Assembly: GCA_030605285.1 (NCBI GenBank)
Contig: JAUWIQ010000005.1
Coordinates: forward strand, 1 to 15,995
Direction of reading: 5' to 3'
Length of the DNA stretch: 15,995 nt
From: Planctomycetota bacterium
Lineage (GTDB): Bacteria; Planctomycetota; Planctomycetia; Pirellulales; UBA7805
Part shown: piece by piece, positions 3,888-11,784 of the stretch
Numbering within the stretch: position 1 is the stretch's first letter
Layout: every line of letters begins with the position of its first letter
Program-made: the position numbers and the translations under genes
Notes under the pieces: generated by a model
Database searches by the model: none
Told to the model about the DNA's origin: nothing
The model's input: only the letters and a program-made list of their open reading frames with translations

Positions 3888-6353
3888 CTAACGGCGGTAG
3901 CCGACTTTTTGCGGCGTGGATCCTAGCAAGTTCGTAGAATCGGCCGCGGCACAGTTTTTCTGGGTTGGCGGAAATCGCACTGCGGAGGTCTTGGCGGGAG
4001 GCGGCGTATTCGTGGGGATTGCCGTCTTGCTAGGTACTTGAGTTGCTGTGGTACGAACCACCAGAGAGGAGCCTGGGGTCGTGGCACTGGCAGGCAAGGG
4101 AGCACGTGAGGAGGGGCCGGCAACGATTGAAGACGGACCTGCAGCGACTGCGGTTGCAATCTTTCTCGAAAGTGTGTCTGTGTAGCTGGCCGCATCACGG
4201 GGTGCTGCGGTTGATGGAGATGGAGCCGCCGTAAGCTGAAGCGGTTGTGGTTCCTTGCGCTCGAGTGGTCGAGGATGTTCGGGTGCGGGCAGAATCAGTT
4301 CAGGTTCGACGGCTGGGATCTCTTCCAAGGCATCGGGTTGTTGCTGGATCGGCTCGCCAGAGAAAAACTTCATGTCGCGACCGGTGTGCTGCGGGTAGGG
4401 TCCGTTGCTGATCGCTGGCGGATGGCTCGGCCTGTCGCTGAGGAAAATACTGGCGTCGAGTTGGCGTGCATCGCGTGTTGCATCAAAATAAGCCTTGCCT
4501 GGCCAGGGTCCTTCCGCCAGGAAGACGTTATTGTCCTCCAGTAGTGAACCCTTGTGAAACTGGATTTGGATGATCGCTTTATTGTAATCTACTAAAGAGC
4601 GGTAATAATCCGCTTCGTCTTGTGCCAACCGCCGTTGGGCTTCAAGTAGTAGATCCAATTGTTCGATGTTGCGCCCGAAGCCAACATCGATTTTTGCCTG
4701 GAAGGTATCGACCTGTGCCTGGGCCGCTACGCGACGATTGAAATTAGTTTGGATCAATTGGTAATGCCGAGCCAGTTGTCTTACGGAATCGGAAATCAAG
4801 TGAGAAAGCTCCAATTCCTGCTCTTTACGAACAGCTTTGGAGCGAGTCAGTAGCAATTGCGCGTTACGGACAGCCGCCAATTCAGCCCGGAAGCCAATAT
4901 TCATAGTCATTTCGACTCCGAGTTGCGATTCCGTAAAATCGCCAGTGAAAAGCGTATTCCAGGCCGATGGGAAAGGCTGTGGCCCAGCGGTGCCCAAAAG
5001 ATCGTGACCAAAACCAAGCCACCGATAGCTTCCTACCATATCAACTCTCGGTAATAAGTGATTTTTTGCCGCGATCACTTCCAGTTCCCGCTGCTTGATG
5101 CGCCATTGTTGTTTTCGTAATTCGACGTTTCGCGTTAACGACTCGCCAAGAATGTCCCGCCAGTCAAAAGTTACTTTGGCCATCGTCGGATCGTCCGAGG
5201 GCCGAATCAGGCGACCGTCGGTCGCGGCAATCCCCATTAGGAAGCGGAGTCTATTTTCAGCAGAAAAAACATCGGACTTGGCTTGTTCCGTCTGAGCCCT
5301 GAAAGAGAAATATTGTTCGCGTGCGAGCGCTTCCCTTTCTTTGCCGCCGCCAATGGCACCGACAGCCGTGATTGACTGGACTGTCTGCCATGTCCTCAAG
5401 GAACTCGTCAGACCAACCTTCCGGGCCTCCAAATTTCGGTATGCGTAATACAATTCCCAATAGGAATTTTCCACATCGGCGACTAAATTACGCACGCCCG
5501 CCTCGAAATCAGTCAAGGCGCGGTCCGTCTGGATGCGGGCGATTAAAACACCATCAAACATCCGTGTGCCGATACCCGCGATGTTGCTGAAGGGTCCCGC
5601 GATGCGGTTGTATTCGGCACCCATTCCCTGCAACAACGGTTGGCGGAATTCACCTTTGATATCGGTGCGGTACGAGTTGGGATAAAGAACCCTCGGATTG
5701 TTGTTGTCATCGTAGGTCGTGGTCGTGCTAATCGTTGAGGTGCCACCGGTGACGTTTGTCTTCTGCAGCTGGCTTTGAAACGAGAGAAGATCCTGAACGT
5801 TTACTCTTGCAAGCTCGAGGAGGGCGGCTTCTGCGGGATTGACATTGATCGGATCTTCAAATTTTTCCCAGAAAAAGCTGCTGCTGAAGTTGGCATCGAA
5901 AGCTGCCAAGGCGGCTTCTGGACCGGTCATCAGACCATTGATATAGCCAGGGGCCGATTCTTGAATAGCAGGGTTGTAGATAGTTTGTAGGACATCCGGA
6001 TTGGCAAGCAGTGCCTCGGAAGGCTGGGAAATCCCCGACATGGTGTCGATTCGGCCACCGAGGCTCCTGAGTACCTTGCTGTTGGCCAGGGTAATTTTTA
6101 TCGCATCGGCGAGTGGGATTTCCCAAAATTCGTCGAAATTTGCATTTTCAAGGGTCAGTGGTGGACTGGCAAATTGAGCATCGGAAAGACTCAGTTCGTT
6201 GTTTTCCGGGTAATCGATTTCTGTTGCGACCCCCACATAATGGGAGAGATCCCCGTTCTCTCCAAAATAGAAGGGCTGAGTCGGGTGGCAGCCAGTGCCT
6301 ACGACCAGCGCGAGCGAGAGCGTAAGACCGATCTTGTGGAGCGAAGGGCGCAT
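3888..6353 (-). CDS. TolC-family outer-membrane efflux lipoprotein with a long Pro/Ala/Ser-rich C-terminal tail
   Basis: The protein has 821 residues if started at the ATG at 6353. TolC-family proteins form trimeric outer-membrane channels for drug efflux or type I secretion. The N-terminus MRPSLHKIGLTLSLALVVGTGC looks like a lipoprotein signal peptide with Cys22 as the lipidation site, although the box VGTGC is not canonical. The domain entry is IPLADAIKITLANSKVLRSLG (about 78-98). It is followed by long amphipathic helices typical of TolC, including FEAGVRNLVADVENSYWELYYAYRNLEAR and RRLAQDEADYYRSLVDYNKAIIQIQ, which ends near residue 600. The last ~170 residues are rich in Pro, Ala, Ser and Thr, an unusual extension compared with classic TolC (~470-490). 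An in-frame TTG at 6380 would add nine residues. Neither start has an SD, but the ATG puts the signal peptide in the usual place. No adjacent inner-membrane pump or adaptor is seen. It is the first gene of the tolC-tmk-holB run. Confidence 0.88.
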   Translation of the reverse strand: MRPSLHKIGLTLSLALVVGTGCHPTQPFYFGENGDLSHYVGVATEIDYPENNELSLSDAQFASPPLTLENANFDEFWEIPLADAIKITLANSKVLRSLGGRIDTMSGISQPSEALLANPDVLQTIYNPAIQESAPGYINGLMTGPEAALAAFDANFSSSFFWEKFEDPINVNPAEAALLELARVNVQDLLSFQSQLQKTNVTGGTSTISTTTTYDDNNNPRVLYPNSYRTDIKGEFRQPLLQGMGAEYNRIAGPFSNIAGIGTRMFDGVLIARIQTDRALTDFEAGVRNLVADVENSYWELYYAYRNLEARKVGLTSSLRTWQTVQSITAVGAIGGGKEREALAREQYFSFRAQTEQAKSDVFSAENRLRFLMGIAATDGRLIRPSDDPTMAKVTFDWRDILGESLTRNVELRKQQWRIKQRELEVIAAKNHLLPRVDMVGSYRWLGFGHDLLGTAGPQPFPSAWNTLFTGDFTESQLGVEMTMNIGFRAELAAVRNAQLLLTRSKAVRKEQELELSHLISDSVRQLARHYQLIQTNFNRRVAAQAQVDTFQAKIDVGFGRNIEQLDLLLEAQRRLAQDEADYYRSLVDYNKAIIQIQFHKGSLLEDNNVFLAEGPWPGKAYFDATRDARQLDASIFLSDRPSHPPAISNGPYPQHTGRDMKFFSGEPIQQQPDALEEIPAVEPELILPAPEHPRPLERKEPQPLQLTAAPSPSTAAPRDAASYTDTLSRKIATAVAAGPSSIVAGPSSRAPLPASATTPGSSLVVRTTATQVPSKTAIPTNTPPPAKTSAVRFPPTQKNCAAADSTNLLGSTPQKVGYRR

Positions 6354-6691
6354 CGACGGTTTTAGTCCAAGGGGCGACAATTTCTATAACTCGTTGTCGA
6401 TCGGCCACAACGCGCGTCGTTGTTTCGACGGCGAAAAGCGGCGATCTTCCCCCCCAAGACGGTTGCCAGTCGGTGCAAGCACTGCCTTTGCAGCGGCCCC
6501 ACAGATGGCAATCGATATCGCCATTATCGACCGCATAATCGGCTGACTTGCAGCAAACTTCCTAATCCGCAAAGTTTACCAGAGTAGGCTGCTGGAAGTG
6601 CTGGCAAACCAATCTTCTCCCAGGCGTGCCGCCTTAGGGAACGCCCGAGAAAAAGCGTCGTTTGCCGCCATCCGGGGGCCAGGCAGCCCCG
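6354..6691. other. Intergenic region between the helicase gene and the TolC-like gene
   Basis: These 338 bases hold the upstream region of the TolC-like gene and the downstream region of the helicase gene. No protein gene is convincing. Below the helicase stop on the minus strand are two hairpin possibilities. A GGGGC/GCCCC stem (6675-6690) has a T5 run about 20 bases further on. A longer imperfect stem spans 6615-6650 (TCTC and GGCGT arms), without a T-run. Either could terminate the helicase transcript. The inverted repeat at 6392-6412 is listed separately. No good sigma-70 promoter was found for the TolC-like gene. Confidence 0.45.
6392..6412. promoter_or_regulatory. Inverted repeat upstream of the TolC-like gene, possible operator
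   Basis: CGTTGT and ACAACG are perfect six-base arms with a nine-base spacer. The repeat is centred about 49 bases upstream of the ATG at 6353. Its position suits a repressor operator of the kind that often controls efflux genes. No regulator gene is adjacent, so this is inference. Confidence 0.35.
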
Positions 6692-8716
6692 CTAGCTTCT
6701 TCGGGTTGGTGGCCGCTGCTGCCCGGGTATCCGACCTTCGCGGGCGTTCCGGGCGTTGGGGTGATCCGCCTGCCCGGTGAGTTCATAAAGAAACCGACTT
6801 GGAATCGTCTCTCGCGATTTGCCCCATTTCCGTCGACTCAGGGAGAGACTCAGCGTGAGTTGGTCCTGGGCCCTTGTGACGCCCACGTAGCAGAGTCTCC
6901 GTTCCTCGTCGATGCTTGCACCATCAACCTCTGCGAGCGAGCGATGGTGGGGCAGGAGCCCCTCCTCCATACCGGCCATATAGACGTATGGAAACTCCAG
7001 CCCCTTCGCTGCGTGAAGAGTCATCAACATGATCGCATTGCGATCCTGGTCCGCATCGGTTTCGCGATGGTCAAGCAGCGTTGCATCGAGAAACCCCTGG
7101 AGGGTGGGATTGCGATTTTCCTGTTCGTAGCTACCGAGTGCACTGATAAATTGTTCCACGGCGCCAGTGCGCGCTTCACGTTCCAGCGGTTCCGGATACC
7201 GATGCTTGAGTTCATCCAGATAGGCAATTTCCTCGAGCAATCGATTTGCGGTGCCGACAAGATTTTTTTTGCTGGAAAAACGCTCTGCGTAGTTTGTAAT
7301 AAGATTTCCAAAATTCTGCATGGCAAGGGCCGCTTTGGCGGAGACCCCCTCGATGCCGGTCGCCGTGGCAAGTATCTCAAAGGCCGGTTTGCCAGCTTGA
7401 GTTGCCTTCTCGATCAGCATGCGCCGTGCGGTATTGCTAATGCCCCGTGCGGGCATATTGAGGATTCTCAGCAAGGAGGCCTCGTCCTGTGATGAAGCAA
7501 TCACCTTGAAGTATGCCATCAAGTCGCGGACCTCTCGACGATCATAAAACGACATTCCTCCGACAAGAACATAAGGCAATCGCACGCGGCGCAATTCGGT
7601 TTCAAAACAACGAGGTTGCTCATTGGTGCGAAATAAAATAGCGATATGTTTTGGCTGGATTGGTGAAGTGTCGAGAATATTGGCAATATCCTTGATAATC
7701 GTGCGTGCTTCTTCCGTTTCGTCCTGCAGCTGAAGAATTCTTGGAGCTTGGCCTGAGGGGCGGGCCGGACGGAGTGTCTTGTCGTGCCTTTTCTGATTGA
7801 AAACAATCAATCGATTGGCCATCGTCAGGATTTCAGGTCGGCTTCGATAATTGGTTTCCAAGCGAACGACCTTGGCATCCGGCCAGTCGATTTTGAATCG
7901 CAAGATGTGTTGGACTTCGGCCCCACGCCAGCCGTAGATGGATTGGTCGTCATCTCCCACAACACAAAGATTGCGGTGTCCGCCAGCCAGGGCTTTTACA
8001 ATACGGTATTGGCTGCCGTTGGTATCCTGATACTCGTCGATGAGGATTTGATCAAAGCGGCCGGCTTCCGTGTGATGGAGGTCATCAAATTGTTCTAGTA
8101 GCTGCTCCGTCAACAGCAGCAGGTCATCAAAATCAACAGCCCCACTGGCGCGGATGGCGTCCTGGTAGCGCTCGTAGGCGACCGCTGCTAGATGTTCTCT
8201 GTCAGATTCCGATTCGCGTTGGGCCTGTTGGTAGGTTATGGAATGATTCTTCCAGCGCCCAATCAGGTAAAGCAGATCCCCCGGTCGGAGCGTTTGGTTC
8301 GGTGCCTTCAACTCACGAAGCACCGTCCGGGCCACGGTCTCCTGGTCGCCGCGGTCGTAAATTGTAAATTGTTGCGGATACCCGAGGCGTTGAATGTGGC
8401 GACGGAGAATTCGAACGCAAAGAGAATGGAAGGTGGAAATCTCAGGCGTTTCTTTTTTGCGGCGGCCCAGTAACTCCCTTGCACGGTGTTGCATTTCTCT
8501 AGCAGCCTTGTTCGTAAACGTGACCGCTAAAATTCGCGATGGACGCACGCGCTGATGGATGAGATGGGCGATCCGATAGGTAACAACACGCGTTTTTCCT
8601 GAGCCAGCTCCCGCGAGAACCAGCAGGGGCCCCGCAAGGGTGTCCACCGCTTCGCGCTGGTTGAGGTTCAGGCCTTTAAAATTAACTTTTGCGGGCAACG
8701 GTCGTTCCGGTTCCAT
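6692..8716 (-). CDS. rep: ATP-dependent 3'-5' DNA helicase, Rep/UvrD/PcrA family
   Basis: This is a superfamily 1A helicase that translocates 3'-5' on single-stranded DNA, clearing replication blocks or acting in repair. At 674 residues it is close to E. coli Rep (673) and shorter than most PcrA/UvrD. All motifs are visible. They are the Q motif LNLNQREAV (16-24), Walker A AGAGSGKT (35-42), Ia AVTFTNKAAREM (64-75), Walker B DEYQDTN (227-233), III GDDDQSIYGWRGA (254-266) and IV LETNYRS (286-292). Motif V is LHAAKGLEFPYVYMAGMEEG, just before residue 588, and VI is VGVTRAQ (about 611-617). Motif V and the C-terminal PSRFLYEL resemble Rep most, while the GWRGA form of motif III also occurs in UvrD. 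The ATG at 8716 has no clear SD. The gene is transcribed away from the TPR-like gene and ends 338 bases before the TolC-like start. Confidence 0.95.
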   Translation of the reverse strand: MEPERPLPAKVNFKGLNLNQREAVDTLAGPLLVLAGAGSGKTRVVTYRIAHLIHQRVRPSRILAVTFTNKAAREMQHRARELLGRRKKETPEISTFHSLCVRILRRHIQRLGYPQQFTIYDRGDQETVARTVLRELKAPNQTLRPGDLLYLIGRWKNHSITYQQAQRESESDREHLAAVAYERYQDAIRASGAVDFDDLLLLTEQLLEQFDDLHHTEAGRFDQILIDEYQDTNGSQYRIVKALAGGHRNLCVVGDDDQSIYGWRGAEVQHILRFKIDWPDAKVVRLETNYRSRPEILTMANRLIVFNQKRHDKTLRPARPSGQAPRILQLQDETEEARTIIKDIANILDTSPIQPKHIAILFRTNEQPRCFETELRRVRLPYVLVGGMSFYDRREVRDLMAYFKVIASSQDEASLLRILNMPARGISNTARRMLIEKATQAGKPAFEILATATGIEGVSAKAALAMQNFGNLITNYAERFSSKKNLVGTANRLLEEIAYLDELKHRYPEPLEREARTGAVEQFISALGSYEQENRNPTLQGFLDATLLDHRETDADQDRNAIMLMTLHAAKGLEFPYVYMAGMEEGLLPHHRSLAEVDGASIDEERRLCYVGVTRAQDQLTLSLSLSRRKWGKSRETIPSRFLYELTGQADHPNARNAREGRIPGQQRPPTRRS

Positions 8717-8735
8717 CGAATGGATTTAGCAAGTT

Positions 8736-8763
8736 TTGTTACTGGAGGTCCATGGCATAGAAT
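8736..8763 (+). promoter_or_regulatory. Upstream promoter-like element before the GGA-rich segment
   Basis: TTGTTA (8736-8741) and TAGAAT (8758-8763) are separated by 16 bases, matching the sigma-70 consensus at four and five of six positions. Transcription would begin near 8770, immediately before the GGA-rich hairpins. Confidence 0.3.
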
Positions 8764-8910
8764 CCGATGGATCGCCAGATTCCCGAAGGGAGGCACTCTG
8801 GGAAACACTTTAACCCGTGGGGAAGCTCACGGGGAGAGGACCGCAGGAGCGGACTTTCAGACAGGATTGAGTCGGGCAGCCGAGGAGTCCAAGCTCGAGT
8901 GCTCACGGAC

Positions 8911-8940
8911 TTGACCTATTTTCCTCAACGGCGCTATACT
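8911..8940 (+). promoter_or_regulatory. Sigma-70-like promoter of the TPR-like membrane protein gene
   Basis: TTGACC (8911-8916) and TATACT (8935-8940) are 18 bases apart, each five of six to consensus. The predicted start near 8947 gives a leader of about 43 bases before the ATG at 8990, with TGAGG (8977-8981) as ribosome binding site. This is the best sigma-70 match in the window after the one at 1475-1502. Confidence 0.6.
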
Positions 8941-8989
8941 CGGTCTCGGGCAGAGACCATAGAAATATTTAATTTGATGAGGTTTTGTG

Positions 8990-9922
8990 ATGAAATCGCA
9001 ACGACGACACGAGTTGCATGGCCATGTTTTGGCGGACTGGCTGAGTCAAAAGATTTCCTGGGCTCAGTCCAATTCGACCTGGCTGCTCGGAGGAATTTTG
9101 GTTCTTTTGGCAGTCGTCATCTTGTTAACAATTCGCGAAAGCAGGCTTTCCACTGCAGTGGCTGAAGGGTGGAATCGTTTTGAGCAGGCGAGCGGGTCCG
9201 GGTTCAATGCGATTGCGAGGAACGAACCAGTTGCCCTGAATAATGCCTCCTTCGAACTGGAGGATGTTGCCCGGGCGCATGAGGGCACGGTGCTTGCGGG
9301 TTACGCCCAATTGACGCTGGGTGATCTGTCGCTCATTAGCGGTCAGAGGAAGTACCGATCAAACAAGACCGCAGCCCAGGACTCTTTTCGGAAGGCAGGC
9401 CAGTATTACAAAACCGTTGCCGAAGAAACTTCAGAATCGGGATTAAAAAACCGCGCCCTTTATTGCCTCGCAAAGAGCCTCGAGTGGCGAATGAAACTTC
9501 AGCAGGCAAAGGCAGTCTATGCTCAAGTGCAGGGAGCATTCGCCGCCGACGCGCAAATGCGTATTCGTGATCTTGAGCAAAAAGGCACCCCTGCTTTCTA
9601 CGAACAATATGCCCGCTGGAAGCCACGAGAAAAGCCTGCTGGGGGCACGGATCGTTACCCGGAATTCGATTTAGAACTTCAGGGGGACTCCCCGCCTGCG
9701 GAGGCAAAGGATGCGAGTGCCTTGCAAGATGCCATTGAGGGGGCGGGGCTTGAGGACGCGGCAGGTGCTGTTTCCTCGGGAGGAGTCGCTGCGGAACCGC
9801 CCGCGACGGGCAAAAAGACAGGTGACAAAAAAGAGAGTCAAGCTGCCAAGACCGTGACTCCAAGTGATGGATCCTCCGGCGGAAAGACGCCAGCAGGCAA
9901 TCCCAGCACACCGCAGCCCTAG
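8990..9922 (+). CDS. Membrane-anchored TPR-like protein with a disordered C-terminal tail
   Basis: The product has 310 residues. A short basic cytoplasmic N-terminus (MKSQRRHELHGHVLADWLSQ) precedes one transmembrane helix (about 31-48, WLLGGILVLLAVVILLTI). The following domain has tetratricopeptide-like helical pairs, such as VLAGYAQLTLGDLSLISGQ and SFRKAGQYYKTVAEETSES, and also NRALYCLAKSLEWRMKLQQAKAVY. This topology resembles the YfgM-type ancillary proteins, and small TPR proteins with this N-terminus appear common in planctomycetes. A role in complex assembly at the membrane is a guess. From about residue 220 the tail is low-complexity, rich in Ala, Gly, Ser, Pro and Lys. The ATG at 8990 is preferred over the GTG at 8987 because TGAGG lies eight bases upstream. 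It has its own promoter at 8911-8940 and precedes the pseudouridine synthase gene by 48 bases. Confidence 0.82.
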   Translation: MKSQRRHELHGHVLADWLSQKISWAQSNSTWLLGGILVLLAVVILLTIRESRLSTAVAEGWNRFEQASGSGFNAIARNEPVALNNASFELEDVARAHEGTVLAGYAQLTLGDLSLISGQRKYRSNKTAAQDSFRKAGQYYKTVAEETSESGLKNRALYCLAKSLEWRMKLQQAKAVYAQVQGAFAADAQMRIRDLEQKGTPAFYEQYARWKPREKPAGGTDRYPEFDLELQGDSPPAEAKDASALQDAIEGAGLEDAAGAVSSGGVAAEPPATGKKTGDKKESQAAKTVTPSDGSSGGKTPAGNPSTPQP

Positions 9923-9932
9923 CCGTCGCCTT

Positions 9933-9948
9933 GGGCTCCGGCCCTTTT
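9933..9948 (+). terminator. Short GC hairpin with T-run after the TPR-like gene
   Basis: GGGC (9933-9936) and GCCC (9941-9944) pair around a TCCG loop, followed by TTTTGCTTT. The stem has only four pairs, so termination is probably partial. Read-through into the pseudouridine synthase gene, which starts 26 bases after the stem, is plausible. Confidence 0.4.
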
Positions 9949-9970
9949 GCTTTGAAGGTGGCACACTGCC

Positions 9971-10960
9971 TTGTCCGATTCATCCCCTCACGCCGAACCT
10001 CGCAGTTGGCAAGTCCAAGCTGACGATGCGGGGGTCCGTCTGGATGTTTTTCTGTCCCATCGGATGCGCGAGTTCAGCCGGACATTTTTGCGTCGGCAAA
10101 TTACGGATCATCATGTTTTGGTGAATGGCAGGGGGGCCAAAGTTGCCTACCGACTGCAGGAGGGGCAGCAAGTCACGGTCCTTCCTCCGCAGGCTCCCTC
10201 AGAGGTGGCGTTGCCTGAAGATATTCCGCTGGAGATTCTTTACGAAGATGGGGATCTGGCAGTGGTGAATAAGTCGGCGGGGATGGTGGTTCATCCTGCG
10301 AAGGGACACTGGTCGGGCACGTTGACCAGTGCCCTGGCTTTCCATTTCAACGCCCTCAGTTCGCTCGGCGGTCCGGCAAGACCAGGCATCGTCCATCGCC
10401 TGGACCGGGATACGAGCGGTGTCATTGTTATTGCGAAGAACAACATAGCTCACCAGAAACTCGCGTCACAATTCGAGGCACGTACGGTTGAGAAAGAGTA
10501 TTTGGCAATCGTCCTGGGTGATCCAGATCGCGACGGAGATCGTATCTCGGCACCGATTGGGCCTCATCCACACCGGCGAGAAAAAATGGCGGTCCGTCGA
10601 GATCTTTCTTCTGCTAAAGAAGCGGTGACATACTACAAAGTGGTTGAAAGGTTCGGTAAATTTTCAGTTCTGCAGGCCTTTCCGAAAACGGGTCGGACGC
10701 ACCAGATCCGCATCCACCTGACCCAGAGTGGGCATCCTGTTCTTTGTGACCGACTCTATGGGGGCCGGGCCCAAGTACTCCGTGGAGACCTGAGCGGATG
10801 TGCCGACCAAACCGAGATCGTCCTGGACCGCCAGGCACTGCATGCCAGACGGATTACCTTCAAACATCCTCGCAGCGGAGAACCGCTCGTGCTGGAGGCG
10901 CCTCTTGCCGAAGATATCGCCCGCGTGATTGAGGTTCTTCGTGCGGGGGGGTGCCCCTAA
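9971..10960 (+). CDS. rluD: RluA/RluD-family 23S rRNA pseudouridine synthase
   Basis: The product has 329 residues, the usual size for RluD-type enzymes, which isomerise uridines in large-subunit rRNA (helix 69 for RluD itself). An S4 RNA-binding domain spans about residues 18-72 (GVRLDVFLSH to LQEGQQVTV). The catalytic domain follows. Its motif II HRLDRDTSG (142-150) contains the catalytic Asp145, and KTGRTHQIRIHL is the conserved C-terminal motif. DLAVVNKSAGMVVHPAKG (95-112) is typical of the RluD branch. The start is a TTG at 9971 with AAGGTGG (9955-9961) nine bases upstream. The next in-frame ATG (10064) would cut into the S4 domain, so TTG is favoured. It is probably co-transcribed with the TPR-like gene or read through its weak terminator. 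Target specificity among RluA, RluC and RluD is inferred. Confidence 0.93.
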   Translation: MSDSSPHAEPRSWQVQADDAGVRLDVFLSHRMREFSRTFLRRQITDHHVLVNGRGAKVAYRLQEGQQVTVLPPQAPSEVALPEDIPLEILYEDGDLAVVNKSAGMVVHPAKGHWSGTLTSALAFHFNALSSLGGPARPGIVHRLDRDTSGVIVIAKNNIAHQKLASQFEARTVEKEYLAIVLGDPDRDGDRISAPIGPHPHRREKMAVRRDLSSAKEAVTYYKVVERFGKFSVLQAFPKTGRTHQIRIHLTQSGHPVLCDRLYGGRAQVLRGDLSGCADQTEIVLDRQALHARRITFKHPRSGEPLVLEAPLAEDIARVIEVLRAGGCP

Positions 10961-11020
10961 TGCGAGTTGCCGATTATCTCCGTACCGCAGCTTGACCCCA
11001 CTGTATTCGTGCGCATCTTC

Positions 11021-11767
11021 TTAATCCGCAGCGGGGAATATTGTTTGCATGATGTTGTGGCTACCGAGAGTTTTTGGTGTGAGAAATAACTCACCCGCAG
11101 AAAATCCCGCCGCCACGCCAAAATAGTGAGACGCGGCACGAATGCGATCAAAGATGCCGGCTTTGGCCGGTGGAAACTGTGTTTTGTAGCAGCCGATTGC
11201 TGCCATCTTGGTTTCCAGGGTATCACTGATATCGGCGACAAAATGTCCAGCGGACGGGGGCATCTCGAGCGAGTCGAAGCCGAACGCATAATGGAGTTGG
11301 GCCTCGACGGTATGGACGGGCAGACCCTCGAAGGTTTCTTCCCACTTCGTCAGTCGGGCATAAAAAATAGCAGCATCGGTAATCTGCATCGCCTGCCAGT
11401 GATCCGGAGAAGCCATCCGTGTCCTGCCACCAAATCCGAGAACCAGACGAGGTCGATATTTTCTAATCTCGATTGCGAGGGCAACTCGGGCCTCAAAACA
11501 ATCGAACAACCGACGGTTGGGGAGATCCAAAATCTTCCGCATCGGGATGCCCAGCGTGTCTGCTGCCTGGCGTGCCTCCTCAATACGCACGTCCGGGCTT
11601 GGGCAGTTCGGCGTCGGCTCGCCATCTGTAAGATCGACAATGCCCACCGAGTAGCCCTGCTGCACGAGTCGTGCCAGGGTGCCCCCACAGGTAATTTCCA
11701 CATCGTCGGGATGGGCACCCACGGCAAGAACGTCAAGCTGGGGTTTGTCTTCCTTATCCGCGTGCAT
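11021..11767 (-). CDS. bshB1: PIG-L/LmbE-family deacetylase, BshB1-like
   Basis: The product is a 248-residue zinc-dependent N-deacetylase. BshB1 removes the acetyl group from GlcNAc-malate in bacillithiol synthesis, and related PIG-L enzymes act on other N-acetylglucosamine conjugates. The N-terminal motif AHPDDVE (18-24) supplies zinc ligands and the catalytic Asp. DLTDGEPT (45-52) and SPDHWQA (120-126) supply further active-site residues, with His123 as a ligand. DLTxGE followed by an Arg-rich acceptor region (RIEEARQAADTLGI) is the BshB1 pattern, but no bshA or bshC is in the window. A bacillithiol role is therefore probable and unproven. The ATG at 11767 is preceded by a weak GGAA. It lies 17 bases after the cobL stop, so the two form a likely operon. 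It converges on the pseudouridine synthase gene with 60 bases between, where I saw no clear terminator. Confidence 0.85.
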   Translation of the reverse strand: MHADKEDKPQLDVLAVGAHPDDVEITCGGTLARLVQQGYSVGIVDLTDGEPTPNCPSPDVRIEEARQAADTLGIPMRKILDLPNRRLFDCFEARVALAIEIRKYRPRLVLGFGGRTRMASPDHWQAMQITDAAIFYARLTKWEETFEGLPVHTVEAQLHYAFGFDSLEMPPSAGHFVADISDTLETKMAAIGCYKTQFPPAKAGIFDRIRAASHYFGVAAGFSAGELFLTPKTLGSHNIMQTIFPAAD

Positions 11768-11784
11768 GGTGCTTCCGGTCCGAC

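Larger units (their letters stand above)
8717..8989. other. Divergent intergenic region: two plus-strand promoters and a GGA-rich hairpin segment
   Basis: These 273 bases separate the helicase gene (minus) from the TPR-like gene (plus). On the plus strand, 11 GGA trinucleotides occur from 8769 to 8909, six of them between 8821 and 8866. Three small hairpins place GGA in their loops: CCCGTG/CACGGG (8814-8833), CCGC/GCGG with an AGGA loop (8841-8852), and GAC-TCA/TGA-GTC with loop GACAGGAT (8852-8873). The first and second are clean; the third has a two-base bulge and shares one base with the second. This may be a long leader of the TPR-like gene or a small RNA with CsrA-decoy character. No terminator with a T-run was found at its end, and no promoter for the helicase was clear. 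Confidence 0.35.

Noticed and set aside
6384..6536. Minus-strand 50-codon frame with a hydrophobic N-terminus, ending just before the TTG at 6380
   Set aside because: It has no SD and no recognisable family, and it lies in the upstream region of the TolC-like gene. It could be chance. An upstream ORF coupled to the TolC-like gene cannot be excluded but is not supported.
6662..7492. Plus-strand open frame of 276 codons
   Set aside because: It is antisense to the 3' part of the Rep-like helicase gene, whose motifs V and VI are clear on the other strand.
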